From GWF2-38-69 sp965228125 (GTDB lineage Bacteria > Verrucomicrobiota > Lentisphaeria > Victivallales > GWF2-38-69): DNA of 64,000 nucleotides. The position numbers and the translations under genes were made by a program. The notes below the pieces were generated by a model. It saw nothing but the letters and a program-made list of their open reading frames with translations. It was not told the origin of the DNA and ran no database searches. The first letter of the stretch is position 1. Every line of letters begins with the position of its first letter. Shown here in pieces: positions 33,323-41,286 of the stretch. The DNA is taken from positions 558,001-622,000 of the forward strand of contig OZ245791.1 of the NCBI GenBank assembly GCA_965228125.1, in the 5' to 3' direction.

Positions 33323-35962
33323 CTACTGTGTCTCTAGTCTATCTTGTCTTTTATATTTATGTTTTTTCCCAAGTTTTTCTTTTCTTTCAATTACCTTAGA
33401 TTTCCCCCAGCCAAGATAATTGCCTATAAAAACGTTTGAATGCCCCCTTCTTAAGAGATCTTCCAATATCCTGTTCTCAACTAATTCTCTTTCTTCTGAA
33501 TGAGCAAGATGCCATGCGGGTTTATTTTTGTTGGTATCAAGAAATACACTAAAAGGTTTCTTGCTGAAGCCAAATATGTCTCGGCCCTTTTCAATTTGAA
33601 TTTGGAATCCCAAGTCAAAGTCTTCTGTTGATTTTTTGATTAACTTAATAACATTGTCTGCGGTGTTGGTCTTAGCACTGGTGCCTCTTTGGTCTAGGTT
33701 TTTATTCGCATGATGTACAACTAGTGACGAGCACCCGATTTGTTGTAATTCATAGAGCCAGCTATTAATGACTTCCCATGCACTGGCACTGTCATTATGT
33801 TGAGTAAAACTTGAAAGATTATCTATTACAATAAATTTTATTCCTTCAGACTTTACATATTCCAAGACCTCGTTCTGAAATTCGGCTCTGGGAAGAGAGA
33901 ATAACTTGTCTTCTTTCAGGATTATTCGCAAATTGCCTATATTCTTTTGTATTGAATAAAATGACCGATTATAATTCATTTTGCGGATAAGATTAAGCCT
34001 CATTTTGAACGTAAGTGAGTCCATTTCGTTATCAATATAGAGAACTTTGTTGGAACTCTTCGCATTCCATGTGTGAAAAAATCTTCCACCAATGGAAATC
34101 GCATAGGCCATGGTTAAAGCAAGCCATGTCTTACCAACTGATGTCGGAGCATATAGAATGGTAACAGTTTTATGATAAATTATAGGCGCTAATAGAAAAT
34201 CCCTGTCTTCTGTATTCTTAAGTGCTGAAATCACTTTAGGATGTATCTTAAAATATTTTCTAGAAGGTAGTGCAGGTAATTGTAAATCAAGTATACGCTC
34301 TGCATCTATCTTGAAATCTTCACAATTTTTTTCAGATATAATCTCAATTGCAATCTTGTTCTTCTTTTTGTCCTTAGCTAGTTGTATTTTTACTTCGCAA
34401 AAAAAAGGCTTTAAATCTGAAATCTTCTGATAAACTTCATATGCAATTTTGTATTCTCTTTTAAGCCCCAATTCATCTGCATGTTGAATAATCAGATATT
34501 TAACTTTCCTTCCCTTCAATAAGTCAAATGACACATGCTCAAGAGTATCTATTCCCCCATACCAGGATAACATAAGGATATTACTTTTATTCCTATCGGC
34601 AAATGCAGCCAGGGAAAGCTGACAGGTTAAGAGAATTTCTGCATCTTTATAACGAAAAAGCAAATCTTGATTCAATAGTGGAAATTTCTTTGTATTTAAA
34701 TTGCAAAAAGGCACATTAACTTTAATTGGTAAGGTGGAGCCATCTTTTTGCCAATAACTTGCAGGAAGTGTATTTCCTGTAGTTGGATCATGTTCTATGG
34801 AACCTATGTATACTATATTTTTACTTTTATCACTATGGCTAAAGTTTATATTGAGAAAATTGTCACACTTTATTTCATCAGGAATTGGCTTGTGCTTCCA
34901 GCGTTGCCTTCCATCCAAAACAAATGGCTTAAGAGTGTCTTCACGGGAAACTCCTATGTTACAGGGTAACTCATCATAAATCTCATCATAATTTTTTCCT
35001 GTCAATTTCTTATACAGTTCAATAGGAAATTCTACCTCACTTTGATCAATAACAGAATCATCCGTAGGAATAACTTTCCCAAAAGAATGATCATACTGTC
35101 TTGAATATGGATTAAAAGGAATTTTGGATTTATCAATTCCTCCAGCAGAGTAGACCAACTTATAATTATCTAAATGCACATACCCGCCCTCTATACGATT
35201 AACATAGTCAGTTAACCATTGGGTAATCTCACCAGTGCCAAGGGTTGTCCAAAGTTTTAGTTTTACCCTATCTTCAAATATCTTTTGTTTTTCATTCTCA
35301 GTTACACAATTACTAAAAAGACTAAGATCGTTAAATTTATTTATTACAAAATTATTAAAATGTTCCATGTAATCGTCTGCAAGGTTATTTGCCTTTGTTT
35401 CCAATAATCTCAATGCCTCTTTTTTGAAGTCTAAAAATAGCAATACTTTTATCTCTTGTTTGACAAACTTAAAATCATAATTAAAAGGCTCAACAACCTG
35501 GTTGGCATATGTAAATCCAGAATAAATAATGTATAGTTCTTTCTTGTAAGTATGATAAACTTTAAACTCATAATCAGCTATTTTTTCTGAGTATAATTCT
35601 AAAATTGATTTACCTTCAGATTTTACATCACTTAGGAATACTTTGTCCATGTAATTGTTTAAACATGCACAAAACTCTTCTATAATTGATCTGTATTCAT
35701 TTTCTCTTGGAATTCTTTTAAGAAACTTATCTTCTTCATCGAGGATAGATTTTATGTTTCCATCTCTATGCTGCTGATCTTTTCTAGAATCATAGGCAAA
35801 TCTTCCATACTCCATTCTTTTATCAAAGGATATTGATCTATTAGGTGCAAGAGGCGCTAAGAATTTTTCTAATTGGGTCAGTAAACTTTTTTTATAATCA
35901 GCTTGGATTTTCCTTGAAAAAGCATCTTCCAATTCTTTAAATAAAAATAAATTGTAATTCAT
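33323..35962 (-). CDS. RepA-like AAA ATPase, 879 aa
   Basis: A large protein whose C-terminal third is a RecA-type ATPase of the RepA/AAA_25 group: Walker A APTSVGKTW, YIDNEMDS, Walker B KFIVIDNLSSF, VVHHANKNLDQRGTSA, then DVNIF-like strand FQIQIEKGRDIFG. It ends in a short HTH-like basic tail (GNYLGWGKSKVIERKEKLGK). The N-terminal 570 residues are rich in Lys, Asp and aromatic residues and unassigned; they may be a primase-like or origin-binding part. Plasmids and satellite phages use such helicases for replication. An extremely AT-rich stretch lies directly upstream. Confidence 0.72.
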   Translation of the reverse strand: MNYNLFLFKELEDAFSRKIQADYKKSLLTQLEKFLAPLAPNRSISFDKRMEYGRFAYDSRKDQQHRDGNIKSILDEEDKFLKRIPRENEYRSIIEEFCACLNNYMDKVFLSDVKSEGKSILELYSEKIADYEFKVYHTYKKELYIIYSGFTYANQVVEPFNYDFKFVKQEIKVLLFLDFKKEALRLLETKANNLADDYMEHFNNFVINKFNDLSLFSNCVTENEKQKIFEDRVKLKLWTTLGTGEITQWLTDYVNRIEGGYVHLDNYKLVYSAGGIDKSKIPFNPYSRQYDHSFGKVIPTDDSVIDQSEVEFPIELYKKLTGKNYDEIYDELPCNIGVSREDTLKPFVLDGRQRWKHKPIPDEIKCDNFLNINFSHSDKSKNIVYIGSIEHDPTTGNTLPASYWQKDGSTLPIKVNVPFCNLNTKKFPLLNQDLLFRYKDAEILLTCQLSLAAFADRNKSNILMLSWYGGIDTLEHVSFDLLKGRKVKYLIIQHADELGLKREYKIAYEVYQKISDLKPFFCEVKIQLAKDKKKNKIAIEIISEKNCEDFKIDAERILDLQLPALPSRKYFKIHPKVISALKNTEDRDFLLAPIIYHKTVTILYAPTSVGKTWLALTMAYAISIGGRFFHTWNAKSSNKVLYIDNEMDSLTFKMRLNLIRKMNYNRSFYSIQKNIGNLRIILKEDKLFSLPRAEFQNEVLEYVKSEGIKFIVIDNLSSFTQHNDSASAWEVINSWLYELQQIGCSSLVVHHANKNLDQRGTSAKTNTADNVIKLIKKSTEDFDLGFQIQIEKGRDIFGFSKKPFSVFLDTNKNKPAWHLAHSEERELVENRILEDLLRRGHSNVFIGNYLGWGKSKVIERKEKLGKKHKYKRQDRLETQ

Positions 35963-36210
35963 ATAAAATATATATATAAGTACATAATATATTTATTTAT
36001 ATTACTATAATTGTGAAAAATATAATATATATGGAAGTATAAAAATAATAATAATTATTATAAAAATATATAATATTATAAAATAAGTCTGAATATAAGT
36101 AAATAAATATCATAAATAATAATAAAAGCGTGATATATTTAAATAAATATTATAGTGGCTGGCTAGAATTCAGTATGATTTATTGAAGAAGTAAATTTCC
36201 AGAAAATTCG
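35963..36210. other. Extremely AT-rich spacer, possible element origin
   Basis: About 250 bases made almost only of A and T, with repeated tatataa- and aaataaatat-type runs, between the RepA-like and integrase genes. Such a region next to a replication helicase could be the element's unwinding region. No iterons could be made out by eye. Confidence 0.35.
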
Positions 36211-37515
36211 TTAGTAAATAGGTCTAAGAGCTTGCTCTATTTCTTTGATATCCTGTGTCTTTATTTTTATTTTGTCGATAATTCCAAGAGCTGCAATTAT
36301 ACATTCTTTGTCGGTTGGCCCTAACATTCCGCCACTGATTGCCATGATAGCTTTCTCCTGGGCTTCTTCGCCAATATGGGTATAGTACTTATCGACTATT
36401 TCCGAGTCAGTGCCAAGTATGGATAAAACAACTGCTTTAGGCACTCCTGCTTCTGCGCAGTGAGAGGCAAAGGAGTGTCTCAAAGAGTGAAAGCCGTAAA
36501 CTGTAACGCTCTTCTTCCTGCCTGGAACTTTTACTGACGGCTCAAGACCGATCCAGCGTATTGCTCTCAATGCGTCTATATTAACAAGGTTATTTCCAAC
36601 ATTTTTTCCATTGGTATCTGTTCTGTTATAGCGTTCCGCTACATTAGGACAGACATATTGGTTTGCTTTCCAGCTTTTAGCTTCTTCAAGTATCGATAGC
36701 AGCTCCGGCGCTATCGGTATTGTGACTTCTTTCCCGGTCTTGAACTGCTTCACCCAAATCTTTTTTTGATTGAGGTCTATGCTCTGCCACTTAAGTAACA
36801 CGCAATCTTTAAATCTCTGCCCTGTGAACATTCCAAGGTAATATACCACTCTAAGTTCAGGTTTGTGCATTACCTTATATTTTGGGTCTACTAGTACTTT
36901 TAGTAGTTGCTGTTCTTGTTCTTTGGTGAAAGATAGCCTACGGATTTCATTCCCTTGTTCTTCCCGTTCTTTACGCATAAGAGATTTAGCCGTGAAGGGA
37001 TTTTCGTCTATATACTCGCCTAGTGTAGAAAAGATTCTTCTGAGTCTTTTAATCTTCCTGTTATGAGTTGAGACTGAAATCTCAGAACACTTTAAAAAAA
37101 ATATATATTTATTGACTGTATCTGGTGTAATAGATTTAACATCGGAGTTTTCATCTCCTGTTAATCTTATAAACTCATCAAGCGTGGCTTGATAAGAATT
37201 CTGTTCACTGACTGTTGCCGGCATTGCTCTATCTGAATGGTTTGAATAAAACTCCCAAATTTGATGTAAAGAAAGAGGCTTCTTTTTTGAAACTAAACCT
37301 TTTGCGTGTTTAACGTGCGCTGAAATGACTTCTGCATTTGGGGCTTTAATAATAGGAATAATTTCTTTAGCTTTTTCTACAGCTTCATCATATCTAGAGG
37401 TTTTAAGGCTTATTGCTTTTCTCTGACCATTAATTTGATATCTGAAAAAATAATTACCATTGCCTTCTTTCTTGTATATTGCCCCTATCTCTAATTTAGG
37501 ATTCTTCTTAGCCAT
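36211..37515 (-). CDS. int: Tyrosine recombinase (integrase) of the ssrA island
   Basis: A 434-aa phage-type integrase. The N-terminal SAM-like core-binding domain spans about residues 75-185. The catalytic domain has the first Arg in FTGQRFKDCVLL, the H-x-x-R box GFHSLRHSFASHC and the Tyr in VDKYYTHIGEE. The ATG at 37515 is chosen because GAGGTGTTTT precedes it. It reads away from ssrA and lies about 115 bases from the tmRNA 3' end, the usual arrangement for islands in tmRNA genes. The gene is intact, so excision may still be possible. Confidence 0.93.
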   Translation of the reverse strand: MAKKNPKLEIGAIYKKEGNGNYFFRYQINGQRKAISLKTSRYDEAVEKAKEIIPIIKAPNAEVISAHVKHAKGLVSKKKPLSLHQIWEFYSNHSDRAMPATVSEQNSYQATLDEFIRLTGDENSDVKSITPDTVNKYIFFLKCSEISVSTHNRKIKRLRRIFSTLGEYIDENPFTAKSLMRKEREEQGNEIRRLSFTKEQEQQLLKVLVDPKYKVMHKPELRVVYYLGMFTGQRFKDCVLLKWQSIDLNQKKIWVKQFKTGKEVTIPIAPELLSILEEAKSWKANQYVCPNVAERYNRTDTNGKNVGNNLVNIDALRAIRWIGLEPSVKVPGRKKSVTVYGFHSLRHSFASHCAEAGVPKAVVLSILGTDSEIVDKYYTHIGEEAQEKAIMAISGGMLGPTDKECIIAALGIIDKIKIKTQDIKEIEQALRPIY

Positions 37516-37588
37516 AAAACACCTCAAGTATTATAGAATATCTATTTTGGCTTATTATAGCTGAAAAGAAAGGTCTGAAAAGAAGAAA

Positions 37589-37605
37589 CGGTACCATACG
37601 GTACT
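37589..37605. promoter_or_regulatory. Paired CGGTAC motifs near the proximal attachment site
   Basis: Two CGGTAC hexamers 10 bases apart lie between the integrase gene and the attachment repeat. Similar motifs occur at 7213-7249 near the other end. They may be integrase or excisionase arm sites, which I infer from position and repetition alone. Confidence 0.35.
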
Positions 37606-37628
37606 TATTTCTTATTTTTGTGCTCAAC

Positions 37629-37643
37629 ATGGTGGAGGCGGGG
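37629..37643. repeat. Proximal attachment site in ssrA
   Basis: This is the second copy of atggtggaggcgggg, covering the encoded CCA end and acceptor-stem bases of the tmRNA. The functional ssrA gene was restored by the element, as the 3' end here is fully base-paired with the 5' end. Confidence 0.85.
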
Positions 37644-38006
37644 GGAATCGAACCCCCGTCCTAAATAAGCTTCCTGCAGACATCTACATGTGTATTTTGT
37701 CTTTAGTGTTTATCGTCCTTCAACCTTGCCGACAAACAGGCGGCCGTCAGACTACACTTTCTAAAGATTCGAAATCAGTCCGAAAGTTAAGAACCGAATT
37801 CTAAGCAGTCGTTAAGAGTGTGCCTTACTGCTGTGAGGCATACAATTTACAGTTGTCCTAAACTTAATTAGGCAGCTAATGGCATAGCCATTGGCTGGAA
37901 TGCTGTATTTTTTGCGTTTATTTGTTAATCGATGATTAACGAGGCCAACGATCATCCTCGACATGCCATCTGCGTTCTACCGACCTAGTCGAAACCTGAA
38001 CGCCCC
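37630..38006 (-). ncRNA. ssrA: tmRNA
   Basis: A one-piece tmRNA of about 377 nt that rescues stalled ribosomes and tags the nascent protein. The 5' end GGGGGCG (38006-38000) pairs with CGCCTCC before the encoded ACCA. TTCAGGTTTCGACTAGGTCGG is the D-like region; GGTTCGATTCC is the T-arm. The tag frame runs from GCA at 37915 to TAA at 37868 and reads AKNTAFQPMAMPLAA, ending in the usual LAA-type degron. The 3' end is the integration target of the island. Confidence 0.96.
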
Positions 38007-38075
38007 CGATTCATATGACATCGCAAATGTAAGCCAAATAGCCAAAATAGCAAGGATTTATTACAAAAACAAAAG

Positions 38076-38633
38076 CTACAACCCCAGTTCAGCACTTATT
38101 GACTGCATGGCTTTTAATGAAATTTCGGCAAATTCGTCTATGCTAAGAGGCAGCTTTTCGCACTCCATTATTATTCCCCTGTTAACAGAGGCGGCAAAAG
38201 ATTTTTCCTTCAATCTTTTTACTATAGATTTAACTTTAACTCCCGATATTTTCTTATCAGGGTAAACCAAAGTCGTCGCAGTTATCAGCCCTGTGATGGT
38301 TTCTCCCGCAGCAAGAGAGTGGTGAAACAAAGTATTTCTTTTCAAATGAGTAGATTCCTCATTATGCCTGACTATGGCATCTATGATCTCTTCATCAAAT
38401 TTAAGTTCCCTTAAAATTGCTGCTGTTTTCTGCCCGTGCACTTTAAGGTCTGCACCAGTTATTTCTACATCCAAATCGTGAAGCAACCCTGCCATTGCCC
38501 ACTTGCCTGTGTCCTGCCCTAATTTCTCGGCTAATTTCGCCAGTACGGCTTCTGAGGCAAGGCAATGCTTTATCATATTTGGGGTTTGAATATACTTAGA
38601 TAAAAGCTTTAAACATTCTTCTCTATTCATCAT
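38076..38633 (-). CDS. HD-domain hydrolase
   Basis: A 185-aa protein of the HDIG/HD phosphohydrolase group. The metal-binding motif is in AGLLHDLDVEI, preceded by the His of MIKHCLASEA and followed by DAIVRHNEES and HHSLAAGETI, the other metal ligands. Such small HD proteins hydrolyse nucleotide or phosphate-ester substrates that are often unknown. It lies just upstream of ssrA in the same orientation and may share its transcript. The start could be either of two adjacent ATG codons. Confidence 0.8.
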   Translation of the reverse strand: MMNREECLKLLSKYIQTPNMIKHCLASEAVLAKLAEKLGQDTGKWAMAGLLHDLDVEITGADLKVHGQKTAAILRELKFDEEIIDAIVRHNEESTHLKRNTLFHHSLAAGETITGLITATTLVYPDKKISGVKVKSIVKRLKEKSFAASVNRGIIMECEKLPLSIDEFAEISLKAMQSISAELGL

Positions 38634-38678
38634 TATCCTCTATGCAAAGTGATACTATTTTTAGCTCGTCTTTTTCAT

Positions 38679-39209
38679 CTAATTAAGCAACTGCGAATAT
38701 ATTTTAAAGTTCTCTTCATCTAAACAGGCAAAAATTACTTGTTCAATGAAGCCATTATTTAAAATAAACCGTGAAACCTCTTTAACGGCAATGTCAGCTG
38801 CCAACTCTTTTGGAAAGCGGTAAATGCCTGTACTAATGTTAGGAAAAGCTATACTTTTTATCTTACTGAGAACAGCAAGTTTCAGACTGTTTTGATAACA
38901 AGAAGCTAAAAGCTTTTCTTCATTTCTACGTCCGCCATTCCAAACAGGCCCAACAGTATGTATCACGAATCTAGCATGCAGTTTGCCTCCTGTAGTAATA
39001 ACAGCCTCTCCTGTTTTGCATCCCCCCTGTTTGTTTCGGATGATTATGCATTCTTCCAGAATTTCAGGTCCTCCTGCTCTATGAATAGCTCCGTCTACGC
39101 CTCCTCCACCCAACAAGCTGCAGTTAGCGGCATTAACTATGGCATCAACATCGAGTTTGGTAATATCTTCTTGAACAAGTTTTATTCTGTTTGTGCAAAA
39201 AAAATCCAT
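38679..39209 (-). CDS. Macro-domain ADP-ribose-binding protein
   Basis: A 176-aa protein of the YmdB/MacroD type, removing acetyl groups from O-acetyl-ADP-ribose or ADP-ribose from proteins. VDAIVNAANCSLLGGGGVDGAIHRAGG carries the catalytic Asn/Asp loop; IHTVGPVW and FPNISTGIYRFP complete the site. Full length for the family. It ends 45 bases before the HD gene and starts 2 bases after the DUF188 gene, so the three form a small operon. Confidence 0.93.
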   Translation of the reverse strand: MDFFCTNRIKLVQEDITKLDVDAIVNAANCSLLGGGGVDGAIHRAGGPEILEECIIIRNKQGGCKTGEAVITTGGKLHARFVIHTVGPVWNGGRRNEEKLLASCYQNSLKLAVLSKIKSIAFPNISTGIYRFPKELAADIAVKEVSRFILNNGFIEQVIFACLDEENFKIYSQLLN

Positions 39210-39211
39210 AA

Positions 39212-39673
39212 TTATCTCATGTTTTGATGAAGAGTTTTATCTAGAAACTTTGTCAACTGGTTCGCAAATGCCTGACGGTCTTTAGATTTAAAAGCGGCAG
39301 GCCCTCCCGTCATCAAACCTTCATTTCTCAACTCATCCATGAGGTCTCGCACCGCCAATTTCTGTTTAATATTAGACTCGTCATACAATTCTCCCCTTGG
39401 ATTGATAGCGTGTCCACCTTTTTTAATAACACGATATGCCAAGGGAATGTCTGCACTAATAAGCAAATCTCCTTTTTCAATTTTTTCAGCAATGTAGTCA
39501 TCGGCTACATCAGGCCCTGATGACACATGGATATTTGAGATATAGTTAGATTTCGGTAGTCTTATGAATATGTTTGCCACCATGATCAGTGGTATTTTAA
39601 GCCTCTCAACAGCCTTGAAAAGTATTTCCCTTAAACAGCTAGGGAAAGCATCTGCATCTACAAATATTCGCAT
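39212..39673 (-). CDS. DUF188 (YaiI/YqxD family) protein
   Basis: A 153-aa protein of the UPF0178 family. RIFVDADAFPSCLREILFKA at the start and DVADDYIAEKIEKGDLLISADIPLAYRVI are diagnostic; the pattern of Asp residues matches a PIN-like nuclease fold, but the activity is not established. It is followed after 2 bases by the macro-domain gene. Confidence 0.93.
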   Translation of the reverse strand: MRIFVDADAFPSCLREILFKAVERLKIPLIMVANIFIRLPKSNYISNIHVSSGPDVADDYIAEKIEKGDLLISADIPLAYRVIKKGGHAINPRGELYDESNIKQKLAVRDLMDELRNEGLMTGGPAAFKSKDRQAFANQLTKFLDKTLHQNMR

Positions 39674-39708
39674 TGTCTTTTCACCTTATATATCACTAAA
39701 CCAAGTGT

Positions 39709-41184
39709 CTAATGCTTGGCAAGTTGAGGAAATGCTTTGTAAATTTCTGAAGAAGCTATGGCAAAATTTACCCCCTCTACCCTATCACCAGTCATGCTGT
39801 CTTTGCCAATAAAGCTTACATTTACTCCAACCACTTTACCTGTTTTGATATTGATCAAAGGCCCGCCGCTATTTCCATGATTTATTGCAGCATCTGTTTG
39901 TACTTGTGGGGTTCCTGATTTCGGATCAATGCCAAAGTTACTTATTATCCCCTTTGTTACCGACCAGTCCAAGCCTATTGGAGCTCCTATAGTAATCACA
40001 TCATCTCCGGTTTTCACATTTGCGGAATCCTCAACCTTCATGGCTGGAAAACCACTTCCTGATATTTTAAGCAAAGCCAAATCTCTCTTCGCATCTACTT
40101 TGACAACGTCTGCGATAAATTTTTGTTTACTGTGGGTTTCAATTGTAGCTTTGGATTGGCCTGTAATAACATGCTCATTTGTAATTATGTATCCATCATC
40201 AGTAACAAAAAAACCAGAACCAAAAGATCTATTGACTGATACAATAACTACTGAGCCAAAATAGGAGTCAAAACCGACTTTTGAACCCGGTTCTTCAAAT
40301 TTTGCCAAAGAAACAGAATAAGTATCATATTGAGTTTGTTTATCGGCTATAGCTTTAGACAAACTGGAAATTATTGAACCATACTGCTCATTTAAAGCCT
40401 CCAATTTAGCTTCATTCCTTTTTATATCCTTCTGACAGTTTTTTACATTGGTTTGGTCATACACTACGGTGGTAGTTCCTGAGGACGACTTATAGGTTTT
40501 CGTCGCTTGGGATATCTGCAACTTGGTCAATTTATCTTTCAACTCTCTTAAATCATTTTCGACTTTTTCTACTTTAGACGAAACAGGACTTAATTCTTTC
40601 TTCAATTTTTCTATTTCATTATTTAATCTTTTAAGATATTTTTTTGCATCTATCGGACTGTTCGCCATATATATTTCTTCACCATCTAGAAAATAGTTTT
40701 TATATCCCAGATAAACTGTATTCTTGTAGGAATCGTTAATACGTTGAATAGTTTCTCCGTCCAAACTATAGATATTACCGTTTCTGAGAATCACGGGTTT
40801 TCCATATTTGCGAATTTTATCTTTTAAGGTTTCTGTTTTTGCAGAATCAACTGTTTTTAATTGTTTCGGTTTTTCTACGATTCTCTCCGCTTTTGTAGCC
40901 GGCTCAGTTTCCACCCCTCCTTTATATCCATATTTTTTTTGATATACTTCTTCCATCTTTGAAAACGGGACAGTTGTAACCGTCCTATTTTCAGAGTTCA
41001 TCGTTTTAGAATAAGCTATCCCCAATGAAGTGGGAGTTCTCTTCAAGACTTCTACATTAAAATAGGTTCTTCCATCTTTTGTTGTTATTATCTCAAAATC
41101 ATCAGCATACGTAAAAAGATAGAAAAACAGAGAAAGTGTTGTAAACAAAAATTTAAATAAAATCTTATTATACATATCGGGCAT
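39709..41184 (-). CDS. Exported HtrA-like serine protease with coiled coil
   Basis: A 491-aa protein. A signal peptide (about residues 5-27) is followed by a region that resembles SH3-like envelope modules (ITTKDGRTYFNVEVLKR). A long helical, probably coiled-coil section covers about 180-275. The C-terminal trypsin-type domain has the triad in ITNEHVI (His), KRDLALLK (Asp) and HGNSGGPL (Ser), as in HtrA/DegP. No PDZ domain follows, unlike DegP. A quality-control or sensing role in the periplasm is likely. Confidence 0.85.
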   Translation of the reverse strand: MPDMYNKILFKFLFTTLSLFFYLFTYADDFEIITTKDGRTYFNVEVLKRTPTSLGIAYSKTMNSENRTVTTVPFSKMEEVYQKKYGYKGGVETEPATKAERIVEKPKQLKTVDSAKTETLKDKIRKYGKPVILRNGNIYSLDGETIQRINDSYKNTVYLGYKNYFLDGEEIYMANSPIDAKKYLKRLNNEIEKLKKELSPVSSKVEKVENDLRELKDKLTKLQISQATKTYKSSSGTTTVVYDQTNVKNCQKDIKRNEAKLEALNEQYGSIISSLSKAIADKQTQYDTYSVSLAKFEEPGSKVGFDSYFGSVVIVSVNRSFGSGFFVTDDGYIITNEHVITGQSKATIETHSKQKFIADVVKVDAKRDLALLKISGSGFPAMKVEDSANVKTGDDVITIGAPIGLDWSVTKGIISNFGIDPKSGTPQVQTDAAINHGNSGGPLINIKTGKVVGVNVSFIGKDSMTGDRVEGVNFAIASSEIYKAFPQLAKH

Positions 41185-41286
41185 GTTTTTATTAATAGCT
41201 TTTTTGATTATAGTTTATATTCGTTTTATAGCACCCATTGCTTTATAGTTTGAGTCGTTTTTATATCAAAGTAAGTTGAATTTTAT

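Larger units (their letters stand above)
7076..37643. mobile_element. Genomic island integrated in ssrA (tmRNA), about 30.6 kb
   Basis: The segment is flanked by a 15-bp direct repeat that belongs to the 3' end of ssrA. The tyrosine recombinase gene lies about 100 bases from the intact tmRNA. It carries an excisionase-like HTH gene, a RepA-like ATPase, a Gp2-like protein and a phage-type recombination block. Cargo is a lasso-peptide-type RiPP cluster with sulfation genes. No capsid, tail, relaxase or type IV secretion genes are visible, so it looks like an integrative or satellite element that replicates but needs help to move. ssrA is a well-known integration target. Confidence 0.85.

Noticed and set aside
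37963..38265. A 100-aa plus-strand ORF
   Set aside because: It overlaps the tmRNA 5' end and the HD gene on the other strand and has no ribosome site or family resemblance.
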